Source: Reticulitermes lucifugus
Lineage: Eukaryota; Arthropoda; Insecta; Blattodea; Rhinotermitidae
DNA length: 23,521 nucleotides
Assembly (NCBI GenBank): GCA_026260175.1
Contig: JAKCWW010009561.1
Span: 1 to 23,521, forward strand
Reading direction: 5' to 3'
Numbering within the stretch: position 1 is the stretch's first letter; each line of letters opens with the position of its first letter. Below are positions 1 through 11,026 of this stretch, one piece after another. Position numbers and translations under genes: made by a program. The notes under the pieces were generated by a model. That model made no database searches. It was given only the letters and a program-made list of their open reading frames with translations, and was not told the DNA's origin.

Positions 1-3
1 GTC

Positions 4-37
4 TTTAATCGCTGCTACTATTGTCGCAGCGATTAAA
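4..37. repeat. Perfect 12-bp inverted repeat (hairpin)
   Basis: Positions 4-15 (tttaatcgctgc) are the exact reverse complement of 26-37, with a 10-nt loop at 16-25. It could be a transposon end cut by the window edge or an isolated fold-back. No neighbouring gene would make it a terminator. Confidence 0.6.
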
Positions 38-39
38 AC

Positions 40-1750
40 CGCTCGTGCGCGCTTAGCCTTAGTCTCATACCGGACAGTAAACTGCCATAATACTACTGTT
101 CATGTTTTGTGCAGTTTGTCATGTCTCCTTTACACGAAGTAAATAAAATTAGCACGTATGGGATGTCGTGTACGACCGTTCGTATGCTTCGTCACCAAAC
201 CTGCCCTACTAATTTAGATCAAGTCTCTTTGTTTAAAGTACGTGAGACATTTCTCGTTGTGTGCATGTGTGGAGTTCAGATACAACTTTATAGTGTGTCT
301 AAAAACGGCTTACTGGAGTAAATAAAGAATTGGCACGCTGTAAAAATATATAGAGCTGTGTAGGACTATAACTGCAATCCAAGACATCTTTCGATGCGCT
401 GTATATCTGAAGGAGGAACTGCCCTTGTGTTCTTTCTCAGTATCTTTAACAAGAACGGAACCTCCTAACAAGGAGCCTTCTGTAGAAGCAAACTCATAGA
501 GAAGTATTTGTTCATGTGACTTCAACAAAGTGCTGGTTACAGCATTAAAGGAAGTTCAGTAAAACCTGTTTAAATGGGAAAATTTTAAGTATTTTGGAAC
601 AACTGAAACCAAAATTACTTTCACGGATTTGTTAAGAGCAGATTAAATTTGAGAGTTGTGTTCAGTAACATTGGTCTCCCTGTGTTGCTGTCTGAAGGTG
701 AAATGTTCGGAACTGTAATTTTAATTGTTTTTCAAGAATGTGAAACCGAGTCTCGCGCCCAACGGAAATTCATGATTGAAGGATGCTGGAGAACATAGAA
801 ACATAGTCTTGAGTGAGCGGGATTAGCGGGAGTCTGGAGGAAACTGCTTAGGTCATGACGAGTTCCATAATTCGTACTGTTAGCCAGATCTTTCAGGATA
901 ACAAAATGAAGGCATATGAGATGGATGGATTCTGTATAACGTAACGTTTGTGAGAGGTGAGAAATGCATACAAAAATTTCAGTTGGAATTCCAGAAAGGA
1001 AGGTACCATTCAAGAGATCTGGGCGTAGATAGGAGGTAACATTGCAATGGGTCTTGCGAACTGTCGTAAGTTGTGAGGATATTGCCTGGATTTATCTGCC
1101 TCGTGGTTAAGGTGGAAAATGTCTTGATTAGTTGAGCTATTGGTAGCTTCTAAAAAATGACTCCATACCATATATTTAATTCTTAATAATGTAATCCACG
1201 ACTGCATACATTACGGCACCTTTCTCCTGGTTAAGTCTGTTGACAAATTGTCTTATGTTTGTATTGGATGAACACACAGACCAACGTGAAATGCAGAGTA
1301 ACAAGCAGACCATTTGGAAAATTCCCGCTTCAATCAGATGTGCGTTGCATTTGTGTTCGATGCTGTTTATATGTGTGTCGTGATGTAGGATTCGTCATTA
1401 TTTTACGCAATTGAAGAGGTCACGATTAAAAGAAGTGTAGGAAATGCGGTGAACAACGTTGTTGAATGTTTGCCAACAAGCGTTGAACGCGTTTCTTAAA
1501 GTCGACTCTCTTATCTGAATTTGGCCGAATACAGCATGTCTTGGCATGTCTGCTGTGCGCTCGCTTAACTCCGTTAAAGACAAAGACGTGATCTTGCAGT
1601 ATTACAGCAGCTGCCGTCAAGCCGTAGCTGTGGCTTTATGAAAACATCATCCGTGTAACACGTTACCATCTCATCATCACCTCAACAGTGCTCTGCCGCC
1701 GTTCATTTGTCTCTCAGTAACAGTCTGTGACATTATTGCTCACGGGATTC
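40..1750. other. No gene recognised
   Basis: Only short open frames occur here and they look like chance. The minus-strand frame at 310-528 (72 codons) has no recognisable domain and no clear splice signals. No element boundary is visible. Confidence 0.5.
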
Positions 1751-1754
1751 ACCG

Positions 1755-1925
1755 AACAGGTCGACGTGGCGGTAAAGCTGTAGACAAACGCCGGAAGGCG
1801 CCTGGTTGGAATCTTGGCCGGAACAGGGACTAGCCTGATTGAGATTCTTGGTGTCACACTGATTAGGGCACGACCGCTTCATTCCAAATGCTTTCTTTTT
1901 CCACATGAATTGGCCTGTCATTTGT
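1755..1925 (+). mobile_element. Degraded tRNA-headed SINE (family E)
   Basis: A tRNA-like 5' head is suggested by an A-box-like stretch (tggcggtaaagc, from about 1767) followed by a B-box-like ggttggaatctt at about 1804-1815. The consensus ggttcgaatcc is only partly kept. No target-site duplication was found and both ends are estimates. A chance resemblance is possible. Confidence 0.3.
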
Positions 1926-1941
1926 CGCTATGATATTTACT

Positions 1942-2194
1942 TTTTTTTTCATGGCGCAACAGCCCATAGTGGGCCAGGGCCTCCTCATTATCGAGGGTTC
2001 ACGATCACACTCAGCCACATCATACTCGGTAGGACTCCTCTGGACGAGTGATCAGCCCGACGCGGATATCTCTGACAACACATAAGACTCACAAGAGAGA
2101 GACATCCATGTCCCCGGCGGGATTCGACCCCACAATCCCAGCAAGAGTGCGGCCGCAGACCAACGCTTCATACTGCGCGGCGACTGGGATCGGC
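1942..2194 (-). mobile_element. Full-length SINE, family A copy 1
   Basis: This is a non-autonomous retrotransposon. On the minus strand it starts ccgatcccag, passes a degenerate A box and a B box (plus strand gggattcgacccc, 2119-2131), then a shared tail region, and ends in a run of A (T run at 1941-1949 on the plus strand). The head is shaped like a type II tRNA (Leu/Ser). It is flanked by a 10-bp duplication, gatatttact, at 1932-1941 and 2195-2204. It should have been copied by a LINE reverse transcriptase. The tail matches the copies at 2763, 14489, 18137 and 20408. Confidence 0.88.
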
Positions 2195-2204
2195 GATATT
2201 TACT

Positions 2205-2750
2205 GATAGCATCGTTAAATAACCCACAAAATAAAAAACATTACCTGGACCTTCCATCGCGCTTTCGCAGGAGATTTTAAGGCTGTTAGCGAATTTTGTA
2301 AATTCCAGTGATATCCTGACTTGGTGTCAGATAGTGACTGTATCCGATCTGATTTCAGTTTCATTCTTAAGAATAACAAGTTGTAGATCTTATTGATGAT
2401 TGTAGATCTTACTGTAAGTTCAGTTTGGAAACTCAGAGTACAACGTTTTGTAGGTCTAAAATAAATATTCGGAACAAAGAGAAGTGGAAATAAATGGTTT
2501 GTGGAGAAAGTCACACAACAAGGAACTTCACAAGTAGTGCAGTCATGCAGTGTGATTAGAGTGAAGTTAAAACTTGTGGTGTAGGACATATAAGTATTTG
2601 AGGCATGTATAATAACGCTGGGTTTTGATAGCTTCTCTTTGAAATGTGAGAGAAAAGCATTTCTCCGTGACGGAGGGTATTAGTAACCAAAACAGGTTAC
2701 CTTTTTATAGTTCACTTTGCTATAGGAAACTGTTTCACTGTGCCTTGCAG
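2205..2750. other. No gene recognised
   Basis: A 124-codon minus-strand open frame spans 2215-2589 but has no recognisable motif and lies in AT-rich sequence. Its length is within chance expectation for a window of this size. Nothing else was seen. Confidence 0.5.
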
Positions 2751-2762
2751 AGTTTACACTCT

Positions 2763-3033
2763 CCGATCCCGGTGGCCGTGCGGTCTCAGGCGTAGGTCTG
2801 CAACCGCTTGACTGCTGGGGTCGCGGGTTCAAATCCCACCGAGGACATGGATGCTCGTGTGTTGTGTTTGTTGTGTGTTGCGTAGATAGCGGCCTCTGCG
2901 ACGAGCTGATGACTCGTTCGGAGGAGTTCTACCGAGTGTGCGTGTGTGTGTTTAATTTTGTGTGATCTAGAAAGCAAAAATGAGGCGGCCTAGGCCCTAG
3001 TTGGGTTGTTGCGCCACAGTAAAAAAGAAAAGC
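2763..3033 (+). mobile_element. Full-length SINE, family A copy 2
   Basis: Its head reads like a tRNA-Leu/Ser: A box tggccgtgcggtctcaggcg (about 2773-2792) and a near-perfect B box gggttcaaatccc (2825-2837). The family A tail ends in gccacagtaaaaaagaaaag. A 14-bp duplication, tttacactctccga, sits at 2753-2766 and 3034-3047. Its last bases overlap the element's own start (ccga), so the 5' boundary is uncertain by about 4 bp. A short (TG)n stretch lies near 2938-2950. Short open frames inside it are translations of the SINE, not genes. Confidence 0.9.
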
Positions 3034-3059
3034 TTTACACTCTCCGACTTGATGTGCTG

Positions 3060-3326
3060 CTGTTTTTAGATCCATTGTTCTGGTATTACGTTGAGATTTG
3101 CATAGCCACACGTTATCGAAGTTTGGTCATTTTACAGACATGCGTCACTTCCGGAAGCAGGTCTACAAAGCGAGCACTATATACACTTGTCAATGTAGAT
3201 GTTCTGTATAAACCTTCCTTCTCCCATTTGTGTGTTTTATTCCGAGACGTGGGTACACTGTTACATTATTTACACAGAAGGTTCTCTGAATATGGCTTGT
3301 GATCTTCCACTTGTAGGAATGAGGTC
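3060..3326. other. No gene recognised
   Basis: The 98-codon plus-strand frame that begins at 3006 inside the SINE tail runs on to 3302. It has no recognisable domain and is treated as chance. Confidence 0.45.
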
Positions 3327-3350
3327 ATGATGATGATGATGATGATGATG
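3327..3350 (+). repeat. (ATG)8 microsatellite
   Basis: Eight uninterrupted ATG units (24 bp), followed by an imperfect acaatgatg extension. Confidence 0.95.
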
Positions 3351-3606
3351 ACAATGATGTCGCACTGAAAGCACATGAAGGCTGATTAAACACCTCCGTT
3401 CTAATCTGACTTGCACGCGGTTTCTATGTTGCAAGCAGCGGAAGGTTTTGCGTCTGGTTTAATGCTGTTTTCCGGCCCGTGAGTATTAGAAGAGATTTTA
3501 CGGAGTACCTGAGGATAACAATTGCGAATAAAACATGAGTTGCGTGATGCTGTTCAGAGGAAGGTTATTTGGTCTGGATTTCTCAGCTTTAATGTATATT
3601 ATCGAA

Positions 3607-4019
3607 CACACTGATATGTGGATGTAATGGTGTAATGGTATGGAACTGCATACTGATATGTGGATGTAATGGTGTAATGGTATGGAACTGCACACTGATA
3701 TGTGAATGTAATGGTGTAATGGTATGGAACTGCACACTGATATGTGAATAAAATGGTGTAATGGTATGGAACTGCACACTGATATGTGAATGTAATGGTG
3801 TAATGGTATGGAACTGCACACTGATATGTGGATGTAATGGTGTAATGGTATGGAACTGCACTCTGATATGTGAATGTAATGATGTAATGGTATGGAACTG
3901 CACACTGATATGTGGATATAATGGTGTAATGGTATGGAACTGCACACTGATATGTGAATGTAATGGTGTAATGGTATGGAACTGCACACTGATATGTGGA
4001 TGTAATGGTGTAATGGTAT
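3607..4019 (+). repeat. 42-bp minisatellite, about 9.8 copies
   Basis: Units start at 3607, 3649, 3691, 3733, 3775, 3817, 3859, 3901, 3943 and 3985 with no length change. Each begins cacactgatatgtg and ends ggtatggaactg, and contains an inner doublet gtaatggtgtaatggt. Unit variants carry gtgga or gtgaa. From 3775 to the end these alternate strictly (gaa, gga, gaa, gga, gaa, gga), so the array has an 84-bp higher-order period. Because 42 is a multiple of 3 and a unit has no stop in several frames, long open frames appear on both strands (for example minus 3498-3989, 3589-4164 and 3599-4033). They are artefacts of periodicity. Confidence 0.97.
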
Positions 4020-4167
4020 ATGCGCTGCACCATGTGATTGTGTTTCTTTCGTATTCAGTAGGTAGTGTTTTTAAGTTTCGGGTAGTGAGCCGGCTCTCTG
4101 TTTGTAATTTCTTGTGGACTTCGTCTGTCCTCCCATTCAGAATGTACTGATTGCGTCTTAACATAAG

Positions 4168-4318
4168 CGCCGGGCAGGATGGCTTAGCACTAACGCTCTA
4201 GACTTGCATTTAGGAACTAGCCAGTGCAAAACTTGACCGCGTTAGCGATTATGATAAATGGCTGCTGTCCTGTCTGTTCCAGACGAGTGCCGTAGCACTG
4301 CCTTCAAACGGGGCACTG
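4168..4318 (+). mobile_element. Strongly degraded tRNA-headed SINE (family C)
   Basis: An A-box-like ggatggcttagcactaacgc (4180-4199) resembles the head at 14310 (ggctcgagcactaacgc). No B box is recognisable, no target duplication was found, and the limits are approximate. Confidence 0.25.
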
Positions 4319-4614
4319 TTGTTTCGTTCCATGTTTTTGCCTGCCTTGTTTATCACTAATTGCATTCATTTAATGTTATATAACCAGTGTGGTGTAATTA
4401 GCTTTACATGTCTTGGGAATCATTACGAGAATAGTACCGGCCACTTTCTCTTTGGTCCCTCTCCTTTCCACGTTACTGAGCATGACCTTGCTGTCCCCAT
4501 ACCTCAGCAGTTGATATAGCGTTGTTAAGTAAGAATAATGAATGGAGCATTATTAGCACGATACAGTATCATAACGAAGTGGAAAGTAAATAAAGTAACC
4601 TCATGGCATAGAGG

Positions 4615-4781
4615 GAGGGGTATAGAAATTTTCCAAAAATCGAAGAACAACCTCAGAATTCTAGGTGTCGGAAGGGTGATGTCAAGGAAGTTACTTACTG
4701 AGGAGCCACGAAAATATTAGGCGCCACCGTGCAAAATTTAGTCGCCCGAACGACGTGGAGCTAGAGATTTGTGCACTCCTG
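4615..4781 (+). mobile_element. hAT-like MITE, family 1 copy 1
   Basis: This is a short non-autonomous DNA transposon. Its left end (gaggggtatagaaatttt) and right end (atttgtgcactcctg) are diverged inverted repeats. The sequence between aligns along its whole length with 14903-15053: shared landmarks include attttccaaaaa, actgaggagccac against gctgaggacccac, and the conserved right terminus. About 167 bp, too short for a transposase. The flanking 8 bp on each side no longer match, so this copy looks older. Confidence 0.6.
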
Positions 4782-4789
4782 GTACAAAA

Positions 4790-5998
4790 TGTTCGTGGCG
4801 AAAGGAGTTGCGTAGGCGCGACTGGTTTAGGCACTCCGTGTTACAGAATCCGAAGGTTCAACACCTTGTCATAAACGCCAGCCAGGTGTCCTTATCCTGA
4901 GACAATCACGTCGCTAGGGCTTATTCTGTACACATTGTTGTGAATCAACACTTACAGACACGACGAGGCGACAAACGCGTGAGGTATAATCGTGTCTGCA
5001 AACATGGAAACGAATCCTGACGGCAGCGACAGAACCCATATCTAGCAATTACGGTCTAGTAAACTGCCCGGACGTTGCGGAATCTGCAGTTCATACCGAA
5101 ACTTCAGACGGATACAGACACATCACTACAGGTCTGGGATTGTTATGAAATTTCGACGCTCTTACATTGCGAAGGGCGCTGTTTGTTAAGTACATCATGA
5201 AACTGAAGTTGCCTCTTCTTGTCGCCGCCTCTGTGCAGCACGAGACTGCGGGTTTGTCACGTGCCTATCTTCAGGGTGTATCATGGTTGCAGTATACACA
5301 CACCATGCACTGCGACCCCAAGGGACAGCCGGACTGCAATTATTTTAATAGCATTCTGCTTTGAACATGATGCAGGGTGATGCCGACTGTAATTGGAGCG
5401 GCATGAATATTTATGGGCTCCGTGTCCATCAGCGGAGGGCGCTGGGGCCCGTGTTGGTTCAGTTCTTCATCTCCAGATCAGTTTCCATTGTTTGTAGAGG
5501 GTTCCTGAATTGTACACCTTCCTTTATTGTTGCGTTTATTATCGCTACCTACACTTGAGTTAAACACTAATAGACGAAGATTATCTAAACAGCAGGCCTA
5601 TTTAAATATTCAGCACTGACGTCAGGGAAAGTACCTTATTTGCGATTATCACGTCTAGTGAAGGTAGTTAGAAATATAATCCTTCATTATGATAACCAAA
5701 GGATACCAGTAAATTTTCTTCGCGGCGCAAATATAAAATTCTTAACCATTTAGTTTAGTTGTACGTATACTTACCACTTCCTTATTAACTTTTACACAAA
5801 GTAGCTACTGTATGTACCACCTGCTTCAACTTCAGCCGGTTGGTCCGTAAAACTGTTTAGAAATGTGCTTCCTGTGAGGCAGGAATTGTAATTTTGTGTA
5901 TCATAGTTATTATTTCGTAACTAATTTCACGCTTCAGCGATTAAAGTTGAACACCTAATGCATTGGCAGGTGCAATTTGGGATTCCGAGAATGTAATT
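4790..5998. other. No gene recognised
   Basis: Two 65-codon open frames (5167-5364 and 5361-5558, plus strand) overlap by 4 bp but show no domain, signal peptide or splice context. No repeat structure was seen. Confidence 0.5.
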
Positions 5999-6005
5999 GG
6001 AGATT

Positions 6006-6313
6006 TCTGGGAGGTCTGGGAGCCCGGATGAAGCAGTCGATATAGCGACTGGGCTTCACAGCCTAGGAGTCTTAATTCGATTCCAGACAGGGAAAAGATA
6101 CTTCCCTGTTCCCCTAAGTGCCCAAACCAGCTCAGGAGGCCATCCAACCTCCTAATAAATTGGTACCGGGGGCGATTTCCCTGGGGGTAAATCAGCCTGG
6201 GTGTGAAGCTGATCACTCGCTTTCTGGTACTGAGGTTAAGGTTAAGTGGAGCTGTGTCTCCACTCCTCCATATGCCTTCATGATTTGTGCAGGGACAACT
6301 GTGTCTTTATCTG
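6006..6313 (+). mobile_element. SINE, family B copy 1
   Basis: The tRNA-like head (gaagcagtcgatatagcgac, about 6030-6049) has a B box aattcgattcc at 6074-6084. The body shares with 12240-12513 and 12733-13021 the order: 'gtgaagctga' stretch, 'gtggagctgtgtctcc' stretch, 'atgccttcat', and a final gcaggga-aact-ctttat. A 7-bp repeat, ggagatt, at 5999-6005 and 6314-6320 sits exactly at the shared 3' end and is the likely target duplication. A (TTA)n run follows at about 6323-6336. Confidence 0.75.
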
Positions 6314-6320
6314 GGAGATT

Positions 6321-8550
6321 GTCTTTATTATTATTATATTTTACTAATATTTGGTGTCGAATGCCGCGCCGTGGCGCCGTTTGTTAGTTCGTGTGCGTGC
6401 GTTATTTGTTGACGTGAGACAGCAGATCAGTCGAGTATGGACGCTAAAGAGAGCACATGAAATGCGTAAATTGTGACGTTTATATGTGTGTGTACATACA
6501 TTACTCTAATCATTAATAAGTTACATTATAAGGTTTACTGAAGAGTAAACATTAAAGCTATTGATACGTAAAAAATCTTTCGTCTGTGAAATATATTGCG
6601 CAGTCAAACACTGCCAAATGTGTACATGTCATTAGTGCAGTGCCAGGATAAACAAATATTGAATGTGAATTGCATTCGTAATTATTGAAAGTACTGCATT
6701 CGTATTTGTACGAGCGCAGGATTAATTTTTGTAAACTTTGTAACAACCGCATAAAGAACTCTGTATAGAGCAATGGCGGTTGTTACGCTGTGCGGTCAGT
6801 GAGGTGTGCTGTCTTGTTCATAGTCCCACTTCCTACGTTAATTATATATTTTTTAACAGAACGTTGTGCGACTACCCTTTGTTATTTCTACGACGGAAAA
6901 TCTCATTTTCCAAACTATTGTTGCCACAAGTGTTTGAAATTTCCACGCAGTAGCTCGTGTGTCTTTAGCACTTCGCAGTGCACGGAAGCCCAACTGTCAG
7001 CGTGCAAATTGAAACATCACGAGTACTGTGGCTGCTTACTTAGCGACGTGGCGCAATGTGGGACGAGAAAGTTCTGTGAACTCCGTACACTTATTTGTTG
7101 TGTCCGTCCGTTCGTTGTGGCAGATGCTAATTGAACTGCGCCCCAAATAACTACAAGCATTGTCGTATATTTGGGTTACGGAAGGCTCTGAATATCCACA
7201 GATGGTTTCGTGTTGTCTTGGCACAGTTATGCAACATGTGGGCCACGAATCCCTTCCGGACCGTGAAAACCCCTTCTTTCATTAGTATTAACTACAATCA
7301 CTAAGGACAGATATTAAACTTTGCCTGAGAAAGGTGATGTACAAGACTGTTATATCCGTTGTGCCTGTCAACGCGGAGGCTCGTTTTCGATTTCAGGCCA
7401 GTTTTTGTGGGATTTGTGGGGGACAGCGTGACACTGGGGCAGGTTTTTATCCGAGCACGTCGGTCTTTCCCTTTCAGTATGTTTTCACCAATGTTTCGTA
7501 CTCATGTTTGTTTGGTGTACCACATACGCCATATAATCTTAGCAATTCACAGCGTCGCTAAATAAAACACTTCTCATTCGTGTTTTGTTTGCATGTGATA
7601 AAGAGCCTCTAAATATTAGTCTGTTGAGATTACAGATATGAAGCTGCTTGGCTGACTGTTTTAAATCACTTGCTGTTCGAGACTATTAAACCACAGTGCG
7701 CCTCGGAATTCGAGAAACTTAGGCGACGCGTAAAAACTGTTGCTCGTTTTCTCCCGTTTCTTTAATTATCTCGTACATTGTAAGACTAAGTGCATTGGAC
7801 ATAAACTGCAGTTTTCTTGTGACATGTATTTCGCTGCGATAAATATTTAGCGACCGACGCTGGAGGTGTGAGCAGAAACGCACGTGGATCCTATTACTCG
7901 TCCGTTATTTTTGTCCCTTTTAGCCCCGATTTAGAATGTGGCGGCATCTTTTAGTGAAACGTAACCAAAATTTAATTGAACAAAAATCCATTCTGTAGTT
8001 ATGTAATCTTTATTAATGTGGGCGGACACGTGGTGAAGCTAATGGGCGCATTTTGAAACTTTTCGAACTCAGCATAAACTAAACAAAAAGCTAAAGTCTG
8101 TAATCTGACACGTAAGATCCGATGCCAATGGGATACTGCTCCCCCCCCCCCAGGTGACTGTACCGTCGGGTAACGTTAGAACTTATTAGTGACTGGTGGA
8201 TGCGTGACTCGCAAATATAGTGTTCGTATACTGAGGAACGCTTTTTTGCGGACACACACTCATGTGTACAGGTGTTCAGTATTTTTATAATGGTTATTTG
8301 GCGTCCGAAACACTTTTACGCCATAATGCAGGGGCGTGATATGTTTGTGTCTTATAATTCGCAAGTACTGATGCATGAATACATGAAATGAATCCGTAAG
8401 AACCCAGTTTCAGTGTACAAATTGGCCGAATTCAATCTGATTTTATCTGTCGTAGTCGGCAAAGTTCCCACCGTATTTGTAACATATTGTACTTCAGTAT
8501 ATCGGGAAGAGAAACCAACGGAGTACACTGTATTCCGTTTTATTCCTATC
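6321..8550. other. Long stretch without a recognised gene
   Basis: Several 60-114-codon frames occur on both strands (longest plus 6790-7134) but none shows a domain, and overlapping frames on opposite strands are equally long. A C11 run lies at 8141-8151. No transposon ends were recognised. Confidence 0.5.
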
Positions 8551-8591
8551 GATCCAACATGTTTCGGCCTAAATGGCCACCATCAGGGATC
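8551..8591 (-). ncRNA. Hammerhead-ribozyme-like motif (Penelope-type), probably decayed
   Basis: On the minus strand the 41 nt read: stem I GATCC (8591-8587); core CTGATGG (8586-8580); a single T; stem II GGCC-ATTTA-GGCC (8578-8566); GAA (8565-8563); palindromic ACATGT as a minimal stem III (8562-8557); T at the cleavage-site position; GGATC (8555-8551) closing stem I. This is the type I hammerhead layout. Small hammerheads with a tiny palindromic stem III, able to act as dimers, are known from Penelope-like elements. The final core A is G here and there is one extra base before stem II, so activity is doubtful. No reverse transcriptase remains nearby. Confidence 0.5.
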
Positions 8592-9256
8592 ACAGCGAAA
8601 CTGCTAGTGTCTTGGAAGATTCTAGTAGTGTCCAAGGTGATTCTCTTTCTGTTTTGTAATAAATCCTATGGTGTGAAAATCATTTTTAAATTTGTGGACC
8701 TTTTAAGCATTTAACGCAATTTTATTTTAATTTCGTACTCTTCAAAGTGTTATAACTGACGTATAAATATTTCTGATTTGAAGGAATGATATGAGGGTGT
8801 GTTTGAGTGTATCAGGATTCTTGCAGACGCAGAATCTTTATTCTGCAGATTATTTAAAAGATCGGCTGTTTGATAAGTATTTGGCTGCATGAAAAATGAA
8901 CTCACGGGTAATAAAGCAAAGTCGACTATATGATGCTTACTTCAGTTATTAGCTCTAAAGAACAGCTGTAGTTGGTCGCCTGCATGATTTGCTGTTGTTC
9001 TACCTTACTGGAAGAGATTCTGCTTGAGTATTTATAATGAGTGAGTTGAGAGTCACACTGCTCCCTGACTATCCTGAATATGGAGGCTGAATTCTTCTCC
9101 AAAACATATATTTACCACTATATACGGTGTCATTTCTCAGAAGGCTTAAATTCGAATATCTATAGCTTTTTACAAGTAATTTTCTTCGGACTGCGTTTTT
9201 TAAAGAATAAGAATTCCTCTTATAAAACTTTGACAGTCGACACGATGTGTTCTTAA
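8592..9256. other. No gene recognised
   Basis: AT-rich sequence with only short chance frames. No repeat ends were seen. Confidence 0.5.
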
Positions 9257-9263
9257 TGGAATA

Positions 9264-9366
9264 CGGGAAATGAAGAAAGAGACAGCGACAGGAAGAAAGG
9301 AAAGAAATGAAAAAAGTGAAAATAATTAGATAAAATAAAAAGAAGAATTAAAGAAAGAAAATTTAA
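9264..9366 (+). repeat. Purine-rich low-complexity tract
   Basis: About 100 bp of almost only A and G on the plus strand (gaagaaag, ggaagaaagg and aataaaaag types), degenerate rather than periodic. The minus-strand frame 9253-9438, with its Phe/Ser/Leu-rich product, is a by-product of it. Confidence 0.8.
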
Positions 9367-9369
9367 AAC

Positions 9370-10810
9370 GTATGCACCGCTCAGTGTCATTAAGTGTACG
9401 CCTGTTTGCTGTTGATTTGGATCGTACCTACGTGACATTGCCTAAAAATATACGTGCCTGAAACAAAGCTATCTGACACGAGAAAATGTTCAGGCGGTCG
9501 CTTGCTGCCCTGTTATAATTGTCTTGGGTGGAACTGGTCTGAATAAGTAGATAGCAATCAACAGAAATATTGAGAAGTAGAAAATGGTGAAGTTATGTAA
9601 CCCGTTAAAGCCGAATGGTAACGTTGTATGCCACATGCTGTAACGTTAAGAAACTCCGCGTTTTACCACACGGTGTATTTGTGTGTTTTGTAAAATCTCA
9701 CAATAAATAGCAATTATTGTCCTATAGCGAATTAAGCAATTGGTCTTCTTAATATACAGGGACTGTGATGTCTGTGAGGTGTGAGCTGACGTTTTGTGTT
9801 TAGGATTCAAGCTGATGTCGTTGCCTTTTCATTGTAATGTCAAAAGCCTTTATTATGAACAGCCTGACACGCCTTGTCATAAATAAGTATTATTAAATTT
9901 AATTTTGTTGATAGCCCGGCATGTTTCGGGCCGTGTATTCATCAAAAGGAGCGTTTTGTAAGTAAAAAGGAACCACTGAATGACGTATATTGTATGACTG
10001 TCATGTGTAATGGACCTATAGTGTAAGTAGGCTTATTTGAGATTAAAAGCCACGCGTACCATTTTCTGTATTCTTATTGTAGTCTTCTATTTTACGCTGT
10101 TTTCTCTGTATAACAAATTCAGATTTAACTATTATTTTAAAAAATATGAAGTTTATAATCATGTTTATGACGTTTTGTGTTAGAATTACGTGTTGTTCCG
10201 ATTCTGCTATTGAAGACCTTTCACACATTTCATTTCATTTGTGTACACCCCTGTGCTTGAACACGGAGAATGTGGAAATGTCTTGCATTGAAAAGTTAAC
10301 CGATGGTAGACGGAACTTACAGAGCGCCGAATTCATTCATTACGCACAAAAGTAATTCTTATGTCATTTCCGAAACGTTAATAGGGTATAATTTGGCCAA
10401 TTAGTGAACCAACATTTTATCACGGCCACGTTACATCCCCAAATCCGTGATTCTTCTTCTTCGGAAACAAAGGACCCCGGAATATTCTCCTAATCACCCC
10501 CTTTTCTCCTTCAAAAGGAACTGTTTTAATTCCCTCTGCTGCTACGGCCATTGTGTTCTAATGTGTTTGAATCTTCTGAACCCCTTGTGAGGTAATTAAG
10601 CCGCCTGTACCCTTTACAAAGCATCACACCCGAAGCTAATGCTGTTTTCGCAGTTTTATGTGGGGGGGGGAGGGCAACTGGTCACTATGACATTTGTGAC
10701 AATTGAACGTGCAAAGAAGGCGGTGGATTGGTCAGCATGAAACTTGAACATGCAGTGAATGCAGTTGACCCTTCCGTAAATGTTAAAAAGGGTACTTTTC
10801 GCAATGCTGT
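9370..10810. other. No gene recognised
   Basis: Apart from the weak ribozyme-like relic near 9914-9945 and a G9 run at 10662-10670, this stretch holds only short chance frames. An isolated hAT-like end (tttgtgtacacccctg, 10239-10254) has no partner within several hundred bases. Confidence 0.45.
9914..9945 (-). other. Decayed hammerhead-like relic
   Basis: The minus strand keeps TTGATGA (9945-9939) and CGAAACATGC (9928-9919) at the right spacing. The first core C is T, and neither stem II nor stem I pairs convincingly. It is listed only because the same GATGA...GAAACATG signature recurs three more times in the window. Confidence 0.2.
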
Positions 10811-10821
10811 AGGTTGGAACG

Positions 10822-10980
10822 GAGCAGTCTGATACAGCGGTAAGACGTTACGTGTGTATTCCGAAGGTATCGGATTTGAGCCGCGGCTGGGTTGCTGGCT
10901 TTGCCGAGGTTTTCTTCGGTCCCTTCATGTTAATGTCGGGATGGTACTTGGACCTTCACTGATGCCTAGGTTTTACATTA
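10822..10980 (+). mobile_element. tRNA-headed SINE (family D), partial
   Basis: An A-box-like gatacagcggtaagacg (about 10834-10850) and a B-box-like cggatttgagc (about 10870-10880) are spaced as in a tRNA. A tail motif, atgtcgggatggtact (about 10931-10946), resembles one common in arthropod SINEs. The copy at 16380-16700 (minus) carries a related tail. Both ends are estimates and no duplication was found. Confidence 0.5.
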
Positions 10981-11026
10981 GTGTGGATAATTTGAACTGT
11001 TTATGTTATGTCTTCCATAGCTTTTG

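Noticed and set aside
310..528. 72-codon minus-strand frame that reads like ordinary protein
   Set aside because: No domain, splice signals or neighbouring exon could be recognised, and the length is within chance.
2763..2840. Possible genuine tRNA-Leu/Ser genes in this and the other family A heads (1942, 14489 and 20408 copies)
   Set aside because: The A and B boxes are tRNA-like, but each is joined to the same non-tRNA tail and flanked by target duplications, so they are SINE heads.
3607..4019. CRISPR-like array
   Set aside because: Units are contiguous with no unique spacers, and the sequence is eukaryotic; it is a minisatellite.
3498..4164. Long open frames on both strands (up to 191 codons) with 14-residue repeats
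   Set aside because: They follow from a 42-bp tandem repeat whose unit length is a multiple of three and has few stops; all three minus frames are open at once.
10239..10254. tttgtgtacacccctg, very like the right end of hAT MITE family 1
   Set aside because: No matching left end or interior similarity was found upstream, so it may be chance or a lone end.
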